From Stichopus chloronotus (lineage: Eukaryota; Echinodermata; Holothuroidea; Aspidochirotida; Stichopodidae), in NCBI GenBank assembly GCA_021234535.1, contig CM037830.1:186001-250000 (forward strand): a stretch of DNA of 64,000 nucleotides. Direction: 5' to 3'. A program made the translations under genes and the position numbers. Below, one piece after another: positions 13,601 to 28,600 of this stretch (position 1 is the first letter of the stretch; each line of letters opens with the position of its first letter). The notes beneath the pieces were generated by a model. It was given only the letters and a program-made list of their open reading frames with translations, searched no databases and was not told the origin of the DNA.

Positions 13601-16600
13601 CTATTTTGAGATACCGGGTTTGCAAGCAAGACTTCATAAATACACACACACATATCTCCACACTCCACATCATGATTATATAGACTATGGCAATCATTGA
13701 AACCTAAACTCTCTAATCACATGAAGCTTTTCTTGATACTCACAAAGATATAGCTCTGACTCTGAATGATAGCTCTGACTCAAATTCTTGCTCGCTAGAT
13801 CAGCACATTCTTCCTTAGTAAACTACTGGTATGTATGGAGAAACAACTTAACACTCCAGCCACATATTACACTGCCACAGAAGATAACATTGAATGGCAC
13901 TCTACAATATGTTATGCCATACAATGAAAAGATAAACAACTATCTATCTGCTAACTATCACAACCAACTGGACAATATCAGGACAGTCATTAACTTTTCA
14001 TTGCCCGATAAGTGGTGAATTCATTCAAATGTGATAGCCTGCTTGAAGAAACACCATCACAGATTCTGAACTATGGCAACAATATCATCAAGGTGGCACT
14101 CTGAAAACACCAGTTTGATTCTGATCATCTTCCAGAAACATTACCGTAAACAAGAGTTTGATCCTTATCACCTTTACTACCTGACGATCCTTTGGACACT
14201 TTTATCATATATCTTTAGGGAGGGATTGATCCTAAATATCATTTGGCAGAAACATTACTTTAAATGGTCGAGAGTGTTTGATGCTTGTGATTCTTTAAAG
14301 ACATTATTAAATACCATAACAGCGTGATTCTTTTCATTCTTCAGAAACAAAACTATAATAAATGAAGACTTCACACAAACCTGCTCCAATTTATCTTTGA
14401 TTTCCTTTCCATTCTGAGACTTAACAGATAAGTCATTCTGCAACTTCTGAATCTGCTCATCAAATTCATCCTTCTGAGCGGCTTTACTTTTTTCTAAAGT
14501 TGACAGCAAGTTGTCCTAGAAATGTAGATTTTGTTGACATTTATAAAATATATTAAGAAAGTTGGCACAAAGAATTACAGCAGGTATGACATTTTTCTTC
14601 CAGGTTTATAGGACCACAATGAAAGACAACACTGAGGGTGAACAGGGACCACATGTTTATGATATCAATTGGCTTCATATTCCTAAAGGAACTTTATCAA
14701 GAATTACATTTGTATTTTATGAGCATTCACATGAAATAACCTATCATCAAAGTATACCTATGCCATTGATAATTTCTTTCATGTTACTGACTGACAATGC
14801 TACTCACTAACAATGACTTTGAATCTAATATCATTCAAGCTGTACCTAAAGAAATGATAACAAGTGTTAGTGAATATCATGCAAATTACAATAAAATTAA
14901 CTCAGCAATAACAAAAGTATTAAAACCTTGATATGTTTGGATTGTATGTGAGCTTTTAATTTATACTATCAGTGTAACAAGAATAACTATAGTATTACCA
15001 GTAATTTCTTATACAGTAATTTAGCTGTGAGACTTTTGTTATTCCTTGCCTGAAACAAGTCATTCGTAAATGTAACTCAAATGGAAGATTGCAATATGTA
15101 GGAAACTGTATCATTACCACTGGTCAAAACAAACTAGGAAAGGGAAAGTACCAACTGCTCTCCCCTTGACCACCCCCCCCCCTGCATACCAGTAAAGTGA
15201 TGGTTGGAAATCTGAATTTAACTCATGTGGACAATATCAGCTTTAATCTAACCTTTAAACTACCGTTAATCAACTCAAAGAATTGACAATGTATACATAA
15301 AGCAGTACACCACCATTGTTCTTAAGATTAATACTCTCTGCAAGTTAGCATTCTACACAACTCAATTGTTGCAAACAATTCATGTTTTGACAGGATTATA
15401 AGCCACCCTGACCTTTTATATTGCATAAACTCACAACTCAATCAGATGAATATACACATCACAAAATTTGGGATAGCTAATCTAATGTTTTCTTTAGAAA
15501 CAGTTGAAAAATTAAATAAATTAAGTATTAAACAATCACAAAAAGTCCATTCGTGACAATGCTATCGGATATCCAATCACTCTACACTATAATAAAATTC
15601 ATCACTCCATTTATCTTGAAGTAACTCGATTAGCTGGCAACTTTGCCTCCACAGAAAGCCATAATAGCATGGAACTAATGTGGATAATGAAGCATCAAAC
15701 ACAGTGCACTGGACTCAACAAAGACCTTGTTCTTCTTAGTCATTACACCTTGCATCAAACACTTTAATCCTGTTAAGTTGTTCCTGTATCTCCCTGTGCA
15801 TTGTTTGTCTTATGTATTTACCAACTAATGACTAAAGTTACTCACAGTAATGTTTGATTTCGCTGAAGAAGGTTCCAGGGGCACCCAAACTTCCAAATAA
15901 ATTTGTATTTTTTGTACTCCTTCAATCAACCAGTTATGCTATTTTCTGCATTCTCTCTTGTTTGGTATTACATACATATATATATTTCAAATAATTTGTG
16001 TCCCTCTGAATTGGAATTTACTTACAACTTTACTTTTAAGTCTATTCTCTTTCTTGATATTCTTGTTAAAGGAAGGAGGAAGGTTTTCCTAGTACAGATT
16101 TGTTGGTTAAACCTAATTTTAAGATTCTTTATCTCCGATATGATTGATATCATGGTAGAAATACTCTGGATATTATAGCATATGGAGAGGCACTTTGCAT
16201 TAAATCTATCTGTTCAGATAAAAGGGACTTACATAGGAACCTGACTAAACTCCACATTAATTTTGTTGAAAGAGGATACTCCATTTCCGTAACAAAATTA
16301 AGGAAGCTGATAAAGTGTCTCATGATGATTTGCGCAATCCCCAGTCTGCTACCAAAAAGCAAAATCTCTGTATAGCTCCCTTAGTTACTCTTCGTAATCT
16401 GCGCCTTTCTCTTTTGTCTAAGATTATTAAGAAACATTTTCCTATCCTGCAAATGTCCAAGAATTTTAAGGACAATTTTACACTACCTCCTGAGGTTAGT
16501 TACAGACAACCTCCTAATTTAAAGTCCCTTCTTGTTAAGGCTAAAATTTCAAAAGACTTTAGTGAGTCAAGTAAATGATGTTTTAAAACACATTCAAATC

Positions 16601-19600
16601 GGTGTGTAACTTGTGTTGCTATCAAAGAAACTCATATCGTACAGAGCTTTTCTACAGGTCATAAGTTCAAAATGTTCCACGACATAACGTGTGATATGGA
16701 AGGAGTCTTCTTTAATATCTTGTTGTTTGGATTGTAAAAAAACAGTATGTAGGAGAAACTGGAGGGGCGCTGATGATTAGGTAGGCCTACAGTGAATATA
16801 GACAAGAGATGCATAAGGCCAGTACACCCCTGGGTAAACATTTTCAATCCTGTAGGAACTTTGACTTGATAGGACTTGAGAAGCTTATTAACAATAGCAA
16901 GAAAATTCAGGAAGAGGTAGAGCTCAAGTGGATTTCCCGTGTCAATATATTTGACCCAGTACGCATGAATGATAAAGACGTCAGCCATAGCTTTTAGGAT
17001 TATCTTACCGTTTTTGCATTTTCACCTACATTTGTACTCGTTCTTGGTGGTTAGCTTTAAGAAAGTCATTTTTGTGTACTTTTTTTCTGTGACCAAGACA
17101 AGTTTACCTTTTTGAAACATTGTACAACCTGTATACTCATTTTACTTTTCTTATGATTTAACCAGTCTTTTCATGTTATTGCATTGAAGATTTTAAGGAC
17201 TGAGCTTATACAGGTTTGTTTTATTAAATTTTTACGGACTGTTTTTGATAGGTCCTGTTTCATGTGTATGGTGGCTTCTTTTCTTCATATTTTATGATTT
17301 ACATATTTTTATCATCTAAGTCTCTTTGAACCTGAATGACATTTGATCCCAACAAAACAATGACATGAAGGAATTCAATATACCGAGCCTCCTACAGATG
17401 GCCGCTGTTAATCAATCTCCAGTTACCACATTTGCAAGCTTTTCAGTGTAAGCTTTTCAATGCATAAACATTTTTTTTCTGTGACTCTTAATCCATTGGT
17501 ATTCAATTTGAGAAATCTATGCACTGCACATTAAACTCAATCAACTTTTCCCTTTGGATCAGAATCCTTACTAGAATTTACCTTGTGGAATGTGTGTAAT
17601 AACTCTGAATGACCTCTGACCCAGAAAAGCATGCCAAGAACTCAGGGTAGTTTACCCTATATAGAAGTTGGAGATCCCTCCGCATTTTGTTTGCCCTCCG
17701 TGAAAGTCCCTATTAGGGACATTTGGGCAACTTTTTTGGTATTTTATCCTTTAATATGGGTCCTTTTGTGGATTGAATATTGAAGTAGGCAAGTTAAAGT
17801 ATACATGTTGTGAAAATGGGGGAAATTGAAGTAATTATAGAAAAGTTATGGAATCTTAGATGGCGAAGCATCATCGTTGGAGGCGATGTGTGATTTGGTT
17901 TCAGTGACAAGGTGTGCTAACGTCGACGGCCTCTAGCAGAAAATCTAACCAGTTAAGGTAGGAAAACTGTGAAAAGCCATGAATGGCCAATGTGTCAGCT
18001 TTGTAACGAGTGGTAGCTTCTATCTGTTGAAAACTTCTACAAGGCTTTAGAGACCACATTACTTTTGCGATTTAGTGTGTAAGTCAATGGGGAAATTAAT
18101 AGGGGTATGCTACCTCAGACAGTGACTCTACTTGTACTACTGTTACAGTTCCACATAGACACAAATACACTGCAATAATGAGTTACATGTACAAACATGT
18201 ATATAGCTGCCATCCCAGTAATGATGTAGTACCTTATTCTTGAGTTCTGTCTGTAGCAGAGCACACTCATGTTGGGAATGTATCAACGACTCATGAAAAC
18301 CTTTTTTCTCTGCTTCTATTCCTGACAGTTTTCCTTGGATCTCAGTAAGTTCATTCAATGTCTTTAGAAGAAAAAAAAGGACAAAATCAATGCATAGTGA
18401 CATGTATATAGACACAATACACAGTAACAACCATTTTAATTGACAATAAATTACACATAGCACGACTTCATCTGACTTGAGATGTAAATACATTTCACAG
18501 CACTTTTCACAGACTCAAGCATGGTAAAACTGTTCTAACCTTCACAGTGGGCCGAACTGAAAAAGGATGGACTGCCAAAGAACTCTAGGGTCTGATTCAT
18601 GTTGAATAGGAATTAAAGAAAAGCAGGACATGAAGTACCTGTTTGATCTGCTGGTGTAATCTTTCTGTTTCTTTCTGCTTATCCTCTAGAGCATTCTTTG
18701 AAGTTCTCAGGTGGCTTTCAAGGTCAGATCTCTGTGCTGCAAGAATGGTTTCTTGTTGGCTCAAAAGGTCAACCTAACCAAACATAACATAAAACTTATT
18801 TTGTGGTATTAGCATCCTGAATTCTGCATAGTCAAGTACACACTTCAAGCCAGTAATCTAATTACAAACAGACCCAGAACAAGAACATAAAGTTCTGGGA
18901 ATTTTCCTCCCTTTAATAATCTGTTGATCATAATGACTTTTGATGACAATAAGGCCTAAAGTGTCTTACGTCCAGACTGAGTACTACACGAAAATCACTT
19001 TCCAAAAGTCAAGCTCTCAAGGAAAAAGCAACAAATAAACCCTGGATGACTATTGGTATCAGAAAGTCCATCACCATAACCAGAAAGCCAAAAGGTTTTG
19101 TGATTCCTTGCCACATAGTTGAATTATCCACATGATCACATGATTCACGCTCGGAGGGGCTGACGTGAGGCCTGATGAGGGATACAGTCCAAGGCGAGAG
19201 TGTTTCCCCAGAGGACGGCGTCAAGGGGCATTGCAGCAGGAGGAAAAGCCGATCTGAAGTACGAACAGCCTTAGTTCGCTAGACCATTTGAGGCCTCGGA
19301 CGGGACAGCGCAACATATCCTCTGGCACTGAGGAGGCGTCGCTGAGCTTTGGTAGCCGGATTTCGCCCGGCACGAACGAGAGTGTCTGGTTTTTAGCCAG
19401 GAAACGTGGATGCGGTAGAAGCCGCACCCCTAAGGGGTCGAAACGCAGGAAGCCCGCCAGAAGGGTCAAGGCATGAAGCAAGGCTAGGCGGCACGCCGAG
19501 GCCACTAGGGAGAGCATTTTGTATGTGAGTAGATCGAGTATTACGGAGCGGCTTGTATGGCGGCTTAGCGAGCTTATTGAGAATGGCATTGATGGACCAA

Positions 19601-22600
19601 GATGAAGCCAGGCGGCGTGACGGTAGGTGGCGATGGTACATGCCGCGTAGGAGTTGGCGTAGAGCCGGGCTGGTCCCTATCGTGGTGCCATATGGGAACC
19701 CACGATGCAACGCCACAATGGCTGAGCGGTAGTTCTGGATAGTGTTTATCTGTTTAGCTTCGCGGAAGAGTTCGCAGTAGAAATTTGCCAGGTCTGGGGC
19801 GAACATTTCCATGGGATCGAGAGGTTCGGGTGATGGAGGGCTCCGCTGCACTGTGTTTGGTGATCCAGCACCGGCGGAAACAGGAAGGGTAGGTCGTAGA
19901 GGAGTCGGAGGAGGAGTTGGAACCACGGTTGGTTCGGCCAGCACGGCGCCACAAGCAGGAGGTCTGCCAGCGTGTTCTGGAGCCGGCGCAAGACCGTGTG
20001 AATGAGCTCGAAGGGGGAAACCCGTACATTGTGAGGCCCGCCCACGGGAAGGAGAGGGCCTCCATCCTCCAGGCCGTGGGTGTCGCATAGCGAGACACGA
20101 AGGTTGGTAGCTGGGCGTCAGCCGCTGACGTGAACATGTCTACGAAGGGCTGACTGTAGAGGGCAAAGATGTGAGTCGCCCACCTCCGGGCGAGAGTCCA
20201 GGCTCCCGAATCGTATGTACCCCGCGAGAGCGCGTCCACCAGCACGTTCTGCTGACCTGCGAGGTGCGCCGCATGGAGCGTTATGCCTAGGGACTGACAC
20301 AGAAGTAGAAGGTCCCATACCCGTCGGAGTTGGGCAGCCGATTTTGTGCCCCCGTGGCGGTTGATGTAGGCTGCCGTGGTGGAATTGTCTGAGCACATGG
20401 TCACCACATGACCCGCTAAGGAAGTGCGCCAGCGGCGAATTGCTCGCAGTACTGCCTCCGTTTCGAGCACGTTGATATGTTGGGCCGCTTCGGTCCCGGA
20501 CCACACCAATGCGGCCATCTGCCCGTTCCACGTCGCGCCCCAACCCGACTGCGATGCGTCCGTTGTGATAGTAGCTAGTGGCGCCTCGTTGCGGAAAGGT
20601 CTGCCCCCAGTGAGATTGCGCTTGTGCGTCCACCATTGCAGAAAGAGACGCAGCTCCGTTGACACCGATATGAGCTGGCCCGAGTGTGGCTCCGACACGG
20701 GAGCGTATGCCAAAAAGTGGCGCTGCAGGGGGCGCATGTAGAGCCGACAAAGGCCCAGGAGGTCTACTAAGCTCACCATCCTTCCTAAGAGTTGCTGCCA
20801 CAGAAGGGCCGTCGCCTGCGGTGCGGCGAGAATCTTTCTCGCATCCGCACAAGGTCTGATATTCTCTCTTCCGTGGGGAAGCCATTCCCGCGGAGAGGTC
20901 TAGTCGCGCCTCAAGGTACGTGATCGATTGAGAGGGTGTGAGCGCCAATTTCCCTTAGTTCACGATCCAACCGAGGTCGTGTAAGGTGAGAAGCACGTGA
21001 GCGGTGGTGTCGTGTGCATCTCTCTCCGAAGACCCCAACACTAGATAATTGTCTAGATAGGCGAATACTGTTATCCTGGCTCGCCGGAGTAAGGCCAGAA
21101 CTGCGCGGGTTACCTGCGTGAGCACTCGCGGCGCGATTGGCAGCCTGAAGGGCGAGGTGACAAAATGATAATCGGCTTCCCGGTACCTGAAAGCAAGGAA
21201 GCGCCTCGACGCTTTGTGAATGGGGACATAGAGGTACGCGTCTTTCAAGTCGATGGATGTCGCCCACATACCCTTCGCAAGAAGGGGAAGTATGGTCTTG
21301 AGCGTTTCCATCCTGAACCCTTGTGGGCGCACGAATTATTCGAGAGGCTTTAGGTTCAGGACGGGCCTCCACGTCCCGTTCTTCTTCGGCGTGAGGAAGA
21401 AGGTGGAGTGGAACAGAAGGTCACTGTACGATGGCACCCTTGGCCAAGAGGTCCTCCAGCTCTCGCTGGAGAGTGACCATTTCTGCCTCTTCGTCCGGGA
21501 TTAGTGTTGGCCGGACGAGGCCAGATGAGGGGGGAGCAGTGAACTCTATCCAGTATCCCTCTACGATTACCCCCAGAACCCAAGCGTCCGGCGCGATCGC
21601 GCGCCACAACGGTAAGAAGTGTCTCAGCCGCCCCCCCACCGGCCTGGACACCACTGTGGGATGGGCATCCCTAGGGCCTCTTAGATCGACCACCTCTATT
21701 ACAGGGACGGAAGTTAGATTGGCCCGATTGTTGCTGATTCTGACAAGAGTCATTCCGAATATCGCGGCCACCTGAGCCGCCTTGATGGGAGTACGGTTGG
21801 TACCTCGATTGGGCCGACCTGCCCTGACGGTACCGGTTTTGGCCCCATCTGCGGTTCCATTCGGAACCTTGCTGACGTGTCTGCTGGCCAGAGATGTTCC
21901 CAAGACGCGACATACGCTCGTCGGCCTCACAGAGAGCCTTGAGCCGCTCCGTCTCCTCCCGGAGCTTTGCGTCAAACTGGCCGCCGAACAAATCATTGCC
22001 TAGGATTGGCAGGTCCCTAAAGGCCTCGACTGCTGTGCGGGACGACCAATCTAAAGAGTCGAGGAATTGATCGCGACGCGTCATGGTCGCCTTTACGGAA
22101 ATTCTGGCGAACTGGTCGGAAACGGACCCCGCGACTGGACCGAGAAGGGCTATCGTAGTTCCACGTAGAAATATATATTTTACACAAGGAGAATTTAATT
22201 TATGTGTCTTTATATTGTTGCATTCATGCCCTAAAAGTGAACAAAGAGCCTTTGATTCATTGGTATTAATCACTGATGACAACATTAAATTTGCAGCATC
22301 TTTCCTAGCAATCACATTAGTTCATAGAAACTATCATTTGCCATTAGTATACCCATACTATAATACAACAAACCAACATGTTTGATGAACCATCAGAGAG
22401 GAGAGGAGTTAAACCGAGTCACATAATAAACATGCACATCAAATAACATTACGGTTTCTACCCTTGTGCAACTTATTAGAAAAGTGAATATTTACGTGCC
22501 CTTCCCCCCATACACTCTTCTTTACACTTTTATTATGGTATCTAAACTGGGATAAAATGAATCCTTCATTGAAAATCACCTAATTAGTGTTGGTATGGTC

Positions 22601-25600
22601 TGAATGCACAAAATATTCCCAACCGGGAGGGGGACTTGGCCAGAATTTGTTTCAAAAAGTGCTGTTTTCATGCCCTAAATGATTGCAGAAACAAAAAAAA
22701 AACCAACTTTCGTTCAGCGCAAATTGAACTATCCATACTACCTATTATCAAGATTGGTGCAAAACTGAAAGACAAGTAGGGAATTTTACATTTTCAAACA
22801 AAGCCCCCTCCCAAGGTCAAATAGGGGTCAAATTAATCAGAAAGAGTCGCAGCATACAGATATCCCTCTTGCTAGCATCTACTGTGACAGACGTTTGCTG
22901 TGCACGACAGCAATAGCTCAGCTGACAGCTTTCAGCTGAGTTTCAAACAGGCAAATAGACAACCACACAACAACATTGCATCAACTTAGGCTAGTATCAA
23001 TTATATTGTACATATTCCATCAAATGGTGTGCTGGACTAACCTTGGATTTAACTTCTTCATCAAGGCGAGCACATTTTTCTTGACTGGACAGTAGTTTAC
23101 CATTAACTGTGGATAATTCTGTTTCACTTCTAAGAAGCTTGTTAGTTAAGACCTCATGCTGTGATGTCATCTTGGCAATCAAATGATAAACAAGAAATTA
23201 AAAAAATAAGGTGAGATTATCATGAAATTATTTATTATTATTTATTATTTTTCATTATTATCACATTATCATGGAACTATTGGTATGATTTATTCACATA
23301 TACTGCCTTTCTAGGTGCTTTGTGATCATAAATTAAGTACAGCACAGCCTGGATCGCACTATTCAAATAAGTCATCAGGAATGATCACATTTTTCTCCTA
23401 GCATGTTCATCACACAAATCTGATATCTTGATAAATGTAGTTTCATATTTTTTCAGATTTTTGTAGGTATTAAGTAGGACCCTCTCAAATATTCTTTTTG
23501 CACACAGTTCAATAACCACAAAAGTAGTATTAGACTCAACAAAGCGGGATTTCCCGTTGCCCAGCATTTCAATAGGGCTAATCACAATCTCAACTGTCTT
23601 CAGTCTGCAATCCTCCATGGCAACATAACACACCGCAACAAAAGAATTCTGACCGAAACTGAACTTATACTCAAAGCTTCTTCCCATCTTCATGGACTGA
23701 ACAAGATCTAGGGTTTCTTTCCAACTTTAACTTTCACAAAAAGTGAGTAACAGTCATTGCTGCATTACTATTCTAGCACCTGAAGAAAGACCAGAGGTAA
23801 AAAATTTGTGTAATTTATTGTATATAATATATTATGTTGGAACCAAAGGCATTACCTCTATTTGTTCTATCTTTATTTGTATGTTTCCAACACGTGGAAC
23901 TTTCAATTATGCATATATATATGTGTATATTATAATGTATGAACCATACTACTGCAACTGTAAAATTATATTTCCGCCTGAGAAAAATACAAGTAGCAAA
24001 CATACTGCTAATCAGGTTGTTCAGGTTCTGTTATTGTAATTGGGATAAAAGTCTCCTTGTAGTGTGTTCATAGTTCACTTAAGTGAAATACTTTTGACTA
24101 CAACAATAGCTTACCTCGTGAAGTTGCTTATACAGATCATCAAGGCAGGTTTTATGCTCATTGGTCTTTATCTCTTGAAGAGCATCTAGCTCATCAACTT
24201 TGCCTTGTAGAATATCCTAAATATTAAAAGTGAAAAAAATATGCATAATTTGATGAAACATAGACATGTTTTATCTTAGCAAGGGGGGTAACTCTTCTTA
24301 AAAAATCTGGCTTATGTCCTACATGATCTTACACACAGTGAAAAAGAGAAAAAAAAACAGACATTATTCTAACCATATCACAAAACTTTACTGTGGTTTT
24401 GATACAAGCTAACTTCTTATATGCAAGCCATCTGCATGTAATGACCATAGTTTAATGGTTTGAAATAACCAATGGCATCGAAAACCATCATCATAGAGAA
24501 TTAATTCACCAAAAAAGGCTTTGAAAAATCTGCAGTAAATATATGGAGGCAGTCAGTCATAGTGTGATCAAGCTTAATGATGCAAAATCAGTGATGCTAC
24601 ATAATCTCAATAACATACAAACATCAGCTTTCAAAAATACCTACTTATGGGACAGCATCATAACAAGTTTGAAGTCAACTGGAATATCGTTGAAGCTATC
24701 AACTGCACAAACCTTTAATAATTTGGACAAAGTGATGTCTTCAACATGAATGAAAAACCTGCAAATAATTGGGTGAACTGCTACACACCATAATGTACCT
24801 ACAGACGGATGAATGGATGGCTTAATGGATGGATCGATGGATACTATATCAATTTATCAGATTCAACAATAGGGTAACATTATTGGACTTACGTTTTCCT
24901 GTTTCAGCTGCTGAATTATGGTATCTGTGCCTTCACCAGCTTCAATCTTTCATAAAGATGTTAAAGAAATAAGTGATTGAGAGTATTCAATGACTAAACC
25001 AGAATGCAATAATTTGTTGTGGTTTCAATGATATAACCTTTATTAAATATATAAGCAAAAGCAATTGCAAGACAAGACTTAGACACATACCATATATGAG
25101 GTTTTTTGATGCTCCTATAATACAGCATTGCTTTATTAAAGACAGAATCAGTCTCTATGGAGAATGTCACCACAAAGCATTACAATAAGCCAATACCAAA
25201 TCCGTCAATTTCAACAAAAGTTTATGTCAATCTTACAGCAGATGAAAAAACTAATAAATCTTTTCTGTAGCAGTATGCTGATGTATACCTTCCACAGCTA
25301 TGATTCATTCAATACTAGCATTGTGATGGTTTAAGTTCACCAAAACTAGCAACTTCTGAAATCTATAAATGTACACTGTTATGCTAAATGTGACATTCAC
25401 CACAAACAATTTAGGCTTATTGAATTTAATGTAACACATCTACAAACTAAACGTAATTTAAGTCTGAACTTCCACTCCAAACTTTTAATCTAAAGCATTG
25501 TGTCTGCAAGTTTTTGCACTTTTTCTTCTGCTTATATAAGATGAGCTTTGACCTACACTAAACACAATTGGTCCTTGTACAGAATATGGCCCATAAACAA

Positions 25601-28600
25601 CCAAATCTGTGGTAAGCACAAAATTCTATTTGTGAACTATTGTGTTTACCAGCAGCACAGTATTCTCCACCAGCGGTTTTGTCCAAATAAATATAAAAAA
25701 ATAATCAAACATTTAATGTTTAATAATGTAATGAACTTTACAATTTCCATACGTGGTTCCCTGCTAATACGTTATCACTTAACATCGATAAAACCAATTA
25801 TATTGTGTTTAGTACATATCTCAAGCTTAAGTGGAACCAGCTAATTCAAATTAATGGTAAAGATATTAATAAGATAGAATCCACAAAATTCCCTGGGGTG
25901 CACATTGACTCCTACTTTTCCACACTCTTTTACAAATTTTTTCTGTACCAATAACAGTATCCATAACTATTGTGCCAGAAATGCTAGTAATATCCACCAT
26001 TATCCTTGTCACACAAAATTTGGTCACTTGAGTTTACGAACACGAGCCATTTAAGTCTGGAACTCTCTCCCACTCAACATTAAATGTTTGCAGTCTTGCC
26101 TTAAGTTTAAGAAAAGTGTAATACAACACATAATACAATGATATATTTGTGTTTTAAGTTTGGAATTCCATTTTTTTCTCATATTTTCATATCACACATA
26201 TTTCATATTTACTTAAAGTCTCAGTTTTTCTACTTTTTTCTTGTTAAGTTGTTAAATAAAATTTCCATGCAGGGAGTGTTCTACTTTGTTACGATGCATC
26301 TTTTTAGAACACTTCCTTTCCTTTTGCAACTGCATTATTATGAATATAATTACTTCTATAGTGCATATACATATGGTGTTTGCTGTTGTGATGAAACAAA
26401 TAAATGAATGTCATTTTCATGTAAAAACTTCATGGTTTGTTCGATATTAACTAGCCAATAAAAACTTGTGACATGTTTGAAGCAACTTTACAGAGTAGAA
26501 ATCTTCATATGTACTGTCATCCGTAAATTTCCCATATTGAGCTTGTGTTACGATCATAAGGATTACTCCATACGTGTGTCGCCAAAAGTTGTTTCGGTAG
26601 TGGAGCGGCAGTTGTAGGCAAATATTTTATCACACATGTGAAGTTTTTTCACTAAGTTTAAGTTAATGGCCCTGTGCATTTTGTCTTGCTTTTTAAACTC
26701 TTCATCAGAACCATTTACACCCAAAACGAGAGTTAATAAATATGGGACACTGTTGGTCACCATGATTTGTATCTTCACTTATGTCATGAGTAGTGCTTCT
26801 TAAAGGTGAGAAGAAATTTCACTTAAGCAAACGATAAAAAAAAATTAAAAATTGATTAAAAGGTAGATATACTTAGTGATATATTCAATCCTGATTTGGG
26901 ACCAAACATTGCACCATTTTTCATCCAGCCCACCTGACATGGGCAAAAATTTTCCAAAGGGCAGGGCAGCTTCTCCCCTTAAGCCCCTACCCCAGGATGA
27001 CCCCAGTCACATCACCCAGCTAAGGGTAAAACACATGGATGGGCAAAATTTTGGACTTGTGGACAAAAGTGGCAGGGTGTCACATACACACCTTCATCCA
27101 TACAGACTCACAACAGTTCACAAAGCCCCCCATGTTCTACTTGCAATTTTTTACTTATATTGACAACAGTTAAAACCTTTAGGATTTCAATGCTGCAAAA
27201 AAAAATGAGACTAGAGCAACAATGTTGCTATAGCTCACACTATAATTATGGTACAATGTTACAAATGCTCAATCTATGATTTGAATAGGAGGTAACATAG
27301 CTATCGATGGTCCTGTCAAATGGCTTGTGACTAGTAAGAGTTGCCCCATGACAGGCCATTTTCAGACAATAGTAGATCAACAGCCATGTAACAAATTGAG
27401 GTTCCACAGTCTGTGAAGTGAGAGGGAATGGAAGAATGTTACCGGCAATAAAAAGCCCTTAAATATCATGTAAGTCCCTCTTTCATGAGGTTTTTGTTAA
27501 AATATTTCACATCTTTGAGGTCAAACGGACACAGTGAGATGAGTAGGAAAAGAAAACCTTACTTGCATCTACTGTTATATGAAGAACAATCACTGGCAAG
27601 TATTTGTGGTGATTCACTGTATACTGGCTTCAGTTTTTGCTTGGTAAGTATATCCATTATGATAAAATGAAAAGACTATTAAACTTTTGTCTTTCAAACC
27701 AAACTGAGGTATGAAACAGAATGGACTCAACCCAACAGTAAAGAGTTTAATTGCATGGTGCAAGAAACTTACAGGAACACATGGATGTTACAAAGGCAAG
27801 TCAGTGTTTGTTTGAATTTTGTGCAGCTATTACAAAACAGTGATAAAAAAGAAATGCAAATGGATATTCTAATGCTCAAAAACTGTCTGAAAGAGAGGTA
27901 AACAGCCTTTTCTTACCGAACATTGTTTGTCCATGGATAAAATCCAATTAAGTCATTAACCTCCATTTGCTATTGACATGCATATAAAACATAAATACTT
28001 GGGCTACTTTAAACTTGGAGGACTATGACATACATAGAATACAAAGAATTGTGGTAAAGTTTACTTTCTTTTTGTTTTTATCAATATTCACCATAATTTG
28101 TCAATAGTTATTCTGTTTGCTTAGTGTCTTTCATATCTTGAAGAAAACTCATTTTGTAAATTTGCCTGACATTGCAAATATGAGATATAACTTAAATTGA
28201 ACAGTGCTTATTTAACAAATGAATGAACTATGTTTATTTTAAAGTGATTACACGTGCACTGAAAACCAGAAGGAAAAGATTATGTTTGATCTTAACTTTA
28301 TCTTTACTTTAAAAAGGAACTAGTGAAGTTGTACATGAATGGACTATGTCTTTCAATGAATGAAAATGACAGTAACTACTTTGAAAAGCAATGGGATTGC
28401 AAACAAATACTAAAAATAAGGCATGTTTGAAAATTGATGGTTCTTACTCAGAGCACCTACATAATGAATATGCAACCGTACAGGTCTCACTGGTGTATCA
28501 AAAACATACTGCTCAAGTCATAGCTCCTTCATAGACATCAGGACTAGTGTATTTGGTGAAAGCAAACACTGTATTTAAAAATACAAACTGATAGCACATC

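Larger units (their letters stand above)
19140..22165 (-). mobile_element. DIRS-like tyrosine-recombinase retroelement (inactive)
   Basis: A block of sharply higher GC inside the intron between exons 11 and 12 encodes, on the minus strand, a Gln/Gly/Arg-rich gag-like region, a reverse transcriptase, an RNase H and the N-terminal and part of the catalytic region of a tyrosine recombinase. Gene order and wording are those of DIRS elements, which integrate by recombinase and lack an integrase. Both ends look truncated: the gag frame opens abruptly at about 22165 and the recombinase stops near 19150. Frameshifts split every domain. The left boundary is uncertain; sequence at 19000-19140 could still be element 3' sequence. 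Confidence 0.82.
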
